Shown: positions 58,402 to 64,000 of the stretch, piece by piece
How positions within the stretch are numbered: the first letter of the stretch is position 1
Layout of the letters: each line of letters opens with the position of its first letter
Assembly (NCBI RefSeq): GCF_003885105.1
Contig: NZ_QWZQ01000007.1
Span: 19,132-83,131, forward strand
Length of the DNA: 64,000 nucleotides
Direction of reading: 5' to 3'
From: Lactiplantibacillus garii
GTDB taxonomy: Bacteria > Bacillota > Bacilli > Lactobacillales > Lactobacillaceae
The notes under the pieces: generated by a model
Told to the model about the DNA's origin: nothing
Seen by the model: only the letters and a program-made list of their open reading frames with translations
Databases searched by the model: none
Program-made: the position numbers and the translations under genes

Positions 58402-61400
58402 TTACTTGTGACTACGTTTCGTTTGGTCGTCCGCAGTTGATTCATTTTCCATGCGGTCCGTTAACGGGTACGTTAAGCGGATCAAACTTGGAATGACGGT
58501 TGGAATGAAGAATACCAGGATAATTAACCCGATAATAACCACCATCGCCACTTGAATCAAGGTTAAGACCCCGGAAGGCATCAAGGCGGCAAAGGTCCCA
58601 CTCAGAATTAAAGCAGCCGATAAGACGACGGCCCCAATAACGGCGGAAGCTCTGACGATCCGGGTACTTGGTGTTGCAGCCGAATTATCAAACTCACGGT
58701 ACTTCATCATCAGGAAGATACTGTAATCGACCCCGAGGGCAATCAACATGATGAACCCGAAGAACGGTGTGTTCCAAGTTAACATGCTTTGTCCTAAGAA
58801 CCAGTTACTCAAGATCCGGGTGATACTCAAGGACATAATGTAAGCTAATAATAGCGTCCCTAAGATGTAGAACGGTTGTAAGACGGAACGGGTAATCACC
58901 ATTAAGGCAATTAAGATTCCGACTAACATAATCGCAGCCGTCCGGATGAAGTCACTCGAAGCAATGGATTGCGTATCGTTAGTTTCAGAAGTTTGACCAC
59001 CAATGGCAATCGTAGAACCGTCTAACGAAGTCCCCTTCAAGGTGTTCTGAGCCTGCGTTTGAATGGCTGAGATTTTATCCATGGCAGCCTTCGAACTTGG
59101 ATTGGTATTTAAGACGATCGTTAACTTCGTTGCGTGTTCGTTTTCAGACATGTAGGCTTTCAACGCGGAAGCGTAGGTCTTGCCCTTCAAGACACTCTTC
59201 GGTACGTAGTAGGTCTTAGCAGCGTCGGAATCCTTCAAACCAGTTAAGTAACTGTTGGCAGAAACGACACCCTTATTGATCTTCTTCGTCCCGTCACTAG
59301 CGGATTGTAACCCACTTTGCAATTCTTTCATCTGACCGACTAAGCTCTGCATGGTGGTGTACATGGTTGCATTACCGTCAGCAACTTGTTTAGCACCACT
59401 GTTTAACTTATTCACACCACTAACAAGTTGTGGCACTTGGGCATTCAATTGTGCAGTTCCGGTTGCTAGTTTGGTTGCACCGGCATTTAAAGCAGCTGAA
59501 TTTGAAACTAACTTGTTAGTCCCAGCATCAAGTGCACTGATGGCACTCGTTAACGTTGGAATTTGTCCTTGTAACGTTCCCAAACCAGAAGAAACTTGTG
59601 AAGAACCACTAGCTAGTTGACTCACACCACTTGCCAATGCAGGTACCTGGGCATTTAACTGACTATTACCAGAAGCTACCTGGGTCGCTCCAGATGCTAA
59701 CTTATTCACGCCACTAACAAGAGTTGGAACTTGTCCATTTAACTGTGCGTTACCAGTTGCTAACTTAGTAGCTCCATTGTTTAAAGTGCCTGAGTTTGAA
59801 TTCAATTCATTTGCACCCGTACTTAACGCACTAATTGCGCTCGTCAATGTTGGTACCTGCGAACTAAGACTGCTTACACCGTTATTAACCTTATTCGCAC
59901 CAGCAGCAGCACTAGCAACACCAGTCGTATACGTATCTAATTTACTTGCTAACGTTTCTGTACCAGTCTTAAGTTGACCTAATCCAGAAGTTAATTGACT
60001 AGATCCCGGAACCAACCCGGTTTGGGTAGATGTCCCTTCAAGAGCTGCTTCGAGCTGTTGCATACTAGTTGCAATCTTCTGCATTCCTTGAATAGCAGTA
60101 ACTGACTTGTTATTAACGTCTACGGAACTTGCTGCCAACTTCTGTAACTCAGTAAGGTTGGTACTTAAACCACTCAAATTATTTTCAATACTGTCTAAAG
60201 TACTCAATTGTCCCTTTAAATCTTTTAATGCATTTAAGCCGGCCGCATCACTTGAAGACGTATTTGCCTTAGTAGCAGCAGTTGCAGAACTAGCATTTGC
60301 ACTATTTTGTGCATTAACTTGTGAAGTTACGGCAGAAGTAATAGCTGCTTTCTGCTCACTAGTTGCGGATGATCCAGCCGCAGCAACTGCAGCCGACGCA
60401 ACGGCATTTGCATTGACTGAAGCCGTAGACGAACTCGTCGTACTAGTCGTATTCTTAGCATTTAATGCACTTTCAATGGTTGCCATATCAGTGTTAATGG
60501 CTGATTTACTGTTTCCAAATGATGTCAACGCGCTATTTAGCTCATTAACTTTAGTGGTTAACGGGCTCGAATTGCCCGCATACGTTGTCATCACCGCATT
60601 TACTTTCTTTAACGCACTTTCTAACTCTTGTAAATCAGAGGTATTAATTGATGTTGTTCCTGACTTAACTTGTGACTCTAATTGAGCTAACCCTTTTGAC
60701 ACACTGGCTGCTCCTTGTTGTAATTGAACCACACTAGAAGTTAACCCCTTAGTTCCTTCAGAAATTGAAGATTTACTGTCATTTAGCGTATCCAGTCCCG
60801 TTGATAAAGACTGTGTCCCCGTAAATAAATTACTTACGCCAGATTTCAAACTACTGGTTTTACTATTCAACTGATTTAGACCACTATTAATAGTGTAAAC
60901 ACCATCAGTATAAGTAACTAATCCAGCCTTTAGCGTATTAGAACCAGTTGCTAATTGGCCCGTTGCACTGGATAATTTGCCAGTCTGACCATTTAAACTA
61001 TTTAAGCCGCTAGCAACTTGATTTGAACCACTGGCTAACTGGCCCGTTGCATTGGCTAACGTCCCGGTCTTTCCATTTAACGTATTCAAACCACTCGTAA
61101 CTTGATTTGAACCACTGGCTAATTTATTGACACCGCTAGCTAGCGTGCCAGTTTTTCCATTTAATTGATTTAAACCGCTATTAACTGTGTAAACACCGTT
61201 AGTATAGGTGACTAATCCAGTTTTTAACGTATTGGAACCACTGGCTAGTTGACTAGCACCGCTAGCCAACGTACCAGTCTTTCCATTTAGAGTATTTAAA
61301 CCATCAGAAACTTGCTTTGACCCGTCGGCTAGTTTTTTAACATCCTTAACACTGCCAGCAATGTTGGCCTTCTTTAGTTTGCTATTAGCAGAACTTAAGC

Positions 61401-62877
61401 CACTGCCAATTTTGGTCAACCCACTGCCAGCCGTCTTCATCCCACTCGTAACGGTTCCCAATTGCTTGTTGACGTATAAGTCGCTAACTTCGGAACCACC
61501 GGGTTGGGTCACAGAAGCCACCGTTTTAACACCCTTAACCTTTTGTAACTGTTTAGTTAAGTTATCAATGGCTTTTAAATCTTTTTCGTTATTTAACGCG
61601 TGGTCACTCTTAATATAGAGGGTCGACGGTTCCGCCGTCCCCTTTGAAAAGTGACTTTGAACCACTTGGAACCCTTTTTTAGCGGGAATCGTATCGTTTA
61701 ATTCAGCCAACGTATCGTAATTTAATTCGTTGTTATACGTCAGGATGAATGGTAGGGAAACACCCAGAATAACGATCAGCGCAATAATTGGGTAGCGGAC
61801 GGAATTAACTGCAATTCCGTGCCACATCTTACTAGTACTACCACCCGCAAACTTCTTCGTTGGCCAGAACAGCCGCGGTCCTAAGAGGGCCATGAAGAAC
61901 GGGTTCAACGTCAGTAAGACTAACAGCAGGATGGCAACGGCAATCGCCACGCCGACCGCTGATTTATAGATTGAAAAGTTCGCTAACCCTAAGGCTGAGA
62001 ACCCAATCAGTAGTGAAGACCCACTGTAAAGAATGGTTCGTCCGGCAATCCTTAACGCGCGCCCAGTCGCGGCAACCGGACTATCGCCGTGACTGAGTTC
62101 TTCTTTGAATTGATCAAACAACAAAATGTTGTAGTCGGTCCCAATCCCGAACAGCACCACCACCATAAAGACTTGGGTGAAGTTCGACAATGGGAAGTTA
62201 AATTTATTAACTAAGTTCATGACAACACTCAGCGAAATAATAAACGAAACCCCGACAGACAACAGTGAAACTAACGGCGTAATCGGTGACCGGAAAACCA
62301 ACGTTAACACGATGAAGATAAAGACCACGGTAATAATTTCCGTCTTCTGAATCCCAGCTTCGGTTTCCTGCGTAAAGTCATCGTTTAGGATGTCACTACC
62401 AGTGATGTACGTTTTGACCCCACTCGTTTTGGCACCCGCCGTAATATTTTTCGTCATTTCCGAAACGGTCTGGTTCTTACCAACCATTAACTGTAACAGT
62501 TCGGTCGACTTATCTTTAGAAATCAACTGTTTCTTGGCAGCCGCGTTATCACTCGCGGCGGTCATTGACTTCACGTGATACTTCGATTTTTGAACTTTGA
62601 AGCGTTGGATCGTCCCATCGATCTCCTGCTTCTGCGTATCGGTTAACGGTGAGTCGCCGTTGCTAAAGACCACGACCACTTGGCGAGTATTATCTTGATT
62701 CCGTCCCCAGTGGTTTTGGATCACTTGTGCAACTTGACTTTTGGCGCTGCTTGGCAGCTTTGTCTGGCCCTTTTCACGAACCAGATTGCTAATGTTTGGT
62801 AGGAAAATGATGGCCGCCACCATCACAACTAGCCAAACAATCGCTTGAATTGTAAAGCGTCTACGGCTCCCTTTCAA
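58402..62877 (-). CDS. MMPL/RND family membrane protein with a large YhgE-like repeat region
   Basis: About 1491 residues. Two MMPL transmembrane halves (about 1-360 and 1270-1490, each about six helices; first half has FGIGTDYNILLFDQFK, second has LGVDYSIFLMMKYR with the conserved Gly-Asp-Tyr core). Between them an extracellular region of about 800 residues holds many units of the type LASGSNQVxSGLNxLNGKTGxL, in two blocks (about 500-690 and 980-1230) separated by an Ala/Ser-rich coiled coil. The same pattern occurs in YhgE/Pip proteins. The TTG at 62877, 7 bases after GGGAAGGG, is the preferred start. It may export lipids or act in secretion; divergent TetR gene probably controls it. Confidence 0.85.
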   Translation of the reverse strand: MKGSRRRFTIQAIVWLVVMVAAIIFLPNISNLVREKGQTKLPSSAKSQVAQVIQNHWGRNQDNTRQVVVVFSNGDSPLTDTQKQEIDGTIQRFKVQKSKYHVKSMTAASDNAAAKKQLISKDKSTELLQLMVGKNQTVSEMTKNITAGAKTSGVKTYITGSDILNDDFTQETEAGIQKTEIITVVFIFIVLTLVFRSPITPLVSLLSVGVSFIISLSVVMNLVNKFNFPLSNFTQVFMVVVLFGIGTDYNILLFDQFKEELSHGDSPVAATGRALRIAGRTILYSGSSLLIGFSALGLANFSIYKSAVGVAIAVAILLLVLLTLNPFFMALLGPRLFWPTKKFAGGSTSKMWHGIAVNSVRYPIIALIVILGVSLPFILTYNNELNYDTLAELNDTIPAKKGFQVVQSHFSKGTAEPSTLYIKSDHALNNEKDLKAIDNLTKQLQKVKGVKTVASVTQPGGSEVSDLYVNKQLGTVTSGMKTAGSGLTKIGSGLSSANSKLKKANIAGSVKDVKKLADGSKQVSDGLNTLNGKTGTLASGASQLASGSNTLKTGLVTYTNGVYTVNSGLNQLNGKTGTLASGVNKLASGSNQVTSGLNTLNGKTGTLANATGQLASGSNQVASGLNSLNGQTGKLSSATGQLATGSNTLKAGLVTYTDGVYTINSGLNQLNSKTSSLKSGVSNLFTGTQSLSTGLDTLNDSKSSISEGTKGLTSSVVQLQQGAASVSKGLAQLESQVKSGTTSINTSDLQELESALKKVNAVMTTYAGNSSPLTTKVNELNSALTSFGNSKSAINTDMATIESALNAKNTTSTTSSSTASVNANAVASAAVAAAGSSATSEQKAAITSAVTSQVNAQNSANASSATAATKANTSSSDAAGLNALKDLKGQLSTLDSIENNLSGLSTNLTELQKLAASSVDVNNKSVTAIQGMQKIATSMQQLEAALEGTSTQTGLVPGSSQLTSGLGQLKTGTETLASKLDTYTTGVASAAAGANKVNNGVSSLSSQVPTLTSAISALSTGANELNSNSGTLNNGATKLATGNAQLNGQVPTLVSGVNKLASGATQVASGNSQLNAQVPALASGVSQLASGSSQVSSGLGTLQGQIPTLTSAISALDAGTNKLVSNSAALNAGATKLATGTAQLNAQVPQLVSGVNKLNSGAKQVADGNATMYTTMQSLVGQMKELQSGLQSASDGTKKINKGVVSANSYLTGLKDSDAAKTYYVPKSVLKGKTYASALKAYMSENEHATKLTIVLNTNPSSKAAMDKISAIQTQAQNTLKGTSLDGSTIAIGGQTSETNDTQSIASSDFIRTAAIMLVGILIALMVITRSVLQPFYILGTLLLAYIMSLSITRILSNWFLGQSMLTWNTPFFGFIMLIALGVDYSIFLMMKYREFDNSAATPSTRIVRASAVIGAVVLSAALILSGTFAALMPSGVLTLIQVAMVVIIGLIILVFFIPTVIPSLIRLTYPLTDRMENESTADDQTKRSHK
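59380..61340 (-). repeat. Internal tandem repeats encoding the L-x-x-G/S-x-x-x-L units
   Basis: Two blocks of nucleotide repeats (about 59380-60000 and 60850-61340), in which phrases such as GGTACCAGTCTTTCCATTTA-like segments recur with small changes. They encode 9-14-residue units with Leu and Gly at fixed places. Expansion or contraction by recombination is likely. Confidence 0.7.
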
Positions 62878-63057
62878 TTTAAATCCCTTCCCTAATTCAA
62901 ATTCTAAAACGACATCGTGACATTTAATCAACAATGTGTTTAAATAATAACAATATGTTAATTGAAAACTATCAAAATTTCAACCGACAATTTTCATAAA
63001 ACCGTCATAAAATAAACAAAATCGATAATACTGTTCAAATAATGGGGTGAATATAAA

Positions 63058-63636
63058 GTGGTAGGTACAAAAAACAATCGTCGGTCGCAAATGACGAAGC
63101 GTTTAATTCAAGATAGCCTGATTGAATTGTTGCAACAACACGAGCTCGATGAGATTACCGTGACGGCCGTTTGCAAAGCCGCCGACATTAATCGTGGGAC
63201 GTTTTACGCCCACTACGAAGACGTTAAGGACTGCATGAATCAAATGGAACAGGGCGCTACTAAGGAGCTTTTAGCCGTCATTGATGAGCACTCGGTACCC
63301 GATTCCTTACAGGCGATTCTCACGGGGATTTTTGAAGTGGTCAAAAAACGCCACGCCATTACTTCCTTTATATTAACGACGGATCAAGACTTTTTAATGA
63401 GCTTTATCGCCACGACTAAACGGGAAATTTTAGCTCAAAATCGGGCCAAAATTAGTGGGATTGGCAACCGTGAAAAGGAATACATGTTCGAATACTACCT
63501 CAACGGCATCGTCGGCGTGGTTCGCTACTGGCTTAAAACCGGGCTCCACGAATCTCCCGAAGAATTGGCCCGCTTCATTAACGACTGGTGGTACCGGGGT
63601 AAACCGGTGAAGGACCTTTCCGAGCCGCTGGATTAG
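63058..63636 (+). CDS. TetR/AcrR family transcriptional regulator
   Basis: 192 residues. N-terminal TetR helix-turn-helix (LIQDSLIELLQQHELDEITVTAVCKAADINRGTFYAHYEDVKDCMNQ) and a TetR_C-like helical domain of the type found in dihydroxyacetone kinase regulators and YhgE-linked proteins. Start is GTG behind GGGGTGA. It is divergent from the MMPL/YhgE-like gene, separated by about 180 AT-rich bases, and most likely represses it. Confidence 0.88.
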   Translation: MVGTKNNRRSQMTKRLIQDSLIELLQQHELDEITVTAVCKAADINRGTFYAHYEDVKDCMNQMEQGATKELLAVIDEHSVPDSLQAILTGIFEVVKKRHAITSFILTTDQDFLMSFIATTKREILAQNRAKISGIGNREKEYMFEYYLNGIVGVVRYWLKTGLHESPEELARFINDWWYRGKPVKDLSEPLD

Positions 63637-64000
63637 GATTATCACCTCACAATTTGGTCAATAAACTAACCATTTTTAACTAATCAGCGTTAAGGTCATT
63701 AAATTTCCCACCTTAAACACCGTTAAACATTAACCTACGTCATAAAAATAGCATGTTCTGCGGATAACCGAAAGTAATCTAACTTTCATTCAGTCCAGAA
63801 CCTCAATTCATATCAGTTAGGTTACCGTAATTAGCTTTAACTTAACTTGATGGTTATCAAGTTAGCCAAAAACGAAGCTGTGACATAACTAGCCTCTGTA
63901 TAAGCAAATGGGACGAGAAACCGAATTTTGGTTTCTCGTCCCATTTGCTTACACCTTTGATTTTTAAAACTGGTCCCTACCGTGACCAGTTTCATAATGT
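63637..64000. other. Intergenic region with a very strong hairpin
   Basis: AT-rich stretch without a supported ORF. It holds a perfect 22-bp inverted repeat (63901-63922 with 63930-63951, core GGGACGAGAAACC, loop GAATTTT), probably a bidirectional terminator. Just before it, AAGCTGTGACATAACTAGCC (from 63873) resembles a decayed tail of repeat family 2. Confidence 0.6.

Overview
The window is a gene-dense stretch of a Lactobacillaceae chromosome (a Gram-positive, low-iron, fermentative organism related to the Levilactobacillus / Lactiplantibacillus group; this placement is inferred from gene content, not from a search). Supporting signs are strong GGAGG ribosome binding sites, short intergenic regions with hairpin-plus-T terminators, cre, Rex and GlnR-type sites, L-2-hydroxyisocaproate/lactate dehydrogenase, acetate kinase, a separate acetaldehyde dehydrogenase, OpuC-type osmoprotectant uptake, a cytoplasmic multicopper oxidase and LysM/Apf-like wall proteins. 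A near-perfect parS site at 19287 suggests the segment lies in the origin-proximal part of the chromosome. No rRNA, tRNA, CRISPR array, insertion sequence or prophage was recognised.

Layout. 1-2.5 kb: osmoprotectant ABC transporter. 2.7-9.4 kb: small metabolic and orphan genes, including an RNase HI-like protein and a biotin-carrier-like protein that have both lost their key residues, a nucleoside hydrolase, an Rrf2 regulator, a DUF2075 ATPase and a PEBP protein. 9.5-15.9 kb: multicopper oxidase, secreted matrixin-like protease, RpiA, Amt under a GlnR box, L-HicDH. 16-21 kb: PadR/MFS efflux pair, a four-repeat barrel protein, parS, and the bioY-birA biotin operon with a perfect operator. 21-25 kb: dipeptidase, a candidate multi-hairpin small RNA, a dispersed repeat, NfeD-like/SPFH pair. 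25-30 kb: GPH transporter, class II aldolase, acetaldehyde dehydrogenase with Rex and cre sites. 30-35 kb: YtrA-type GntR/ABC operon, LacI regulator and GH1 6-phospho-beta-glucosidase. 35-42 kb: acetyltransferases, ASCH protein, cupin-XRE regulator plus potABCD, CPBP protease. 42-47 kb: type II NADH dehydrogenase, MarR/GNAT pair, ackA. 47.3-51.7 kb: a tightly packed four-gene operon (nuclease-helicase fusion, PD-(D/E)XK protein, sce7725-family protein, GcvH-like protein). 52-54.7 kb: two LysM wall proteins under near-identical upstream boxes, and a CPBP protease. 54.8-63.6 kb: XRE regulator, ABC exporter, TagI, a 1491-residue MMPL/YhgE-like protein and its TetR neighbour.

Common threads. Four proteins keep a recognisable fold but lack the residue that makes the family work: RNase HI-like (three of four carboxylates gone), BCCP-like (biotinyl Lys replaced by Gln), GcvH-like (lipoyl Lys replaced by Ala), and an XPD/DinG-type helicase in which all four expected iron-sulfur cysteines are replaced. 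Together with a cysteine-free Rrf2 regulator, the last suggests adaptation to iron-poor biochemistry. The 47.3-51.7 kb operon and the C-rich-loop small RNA at 22982-23219 are the best candidates for undescribed biology.
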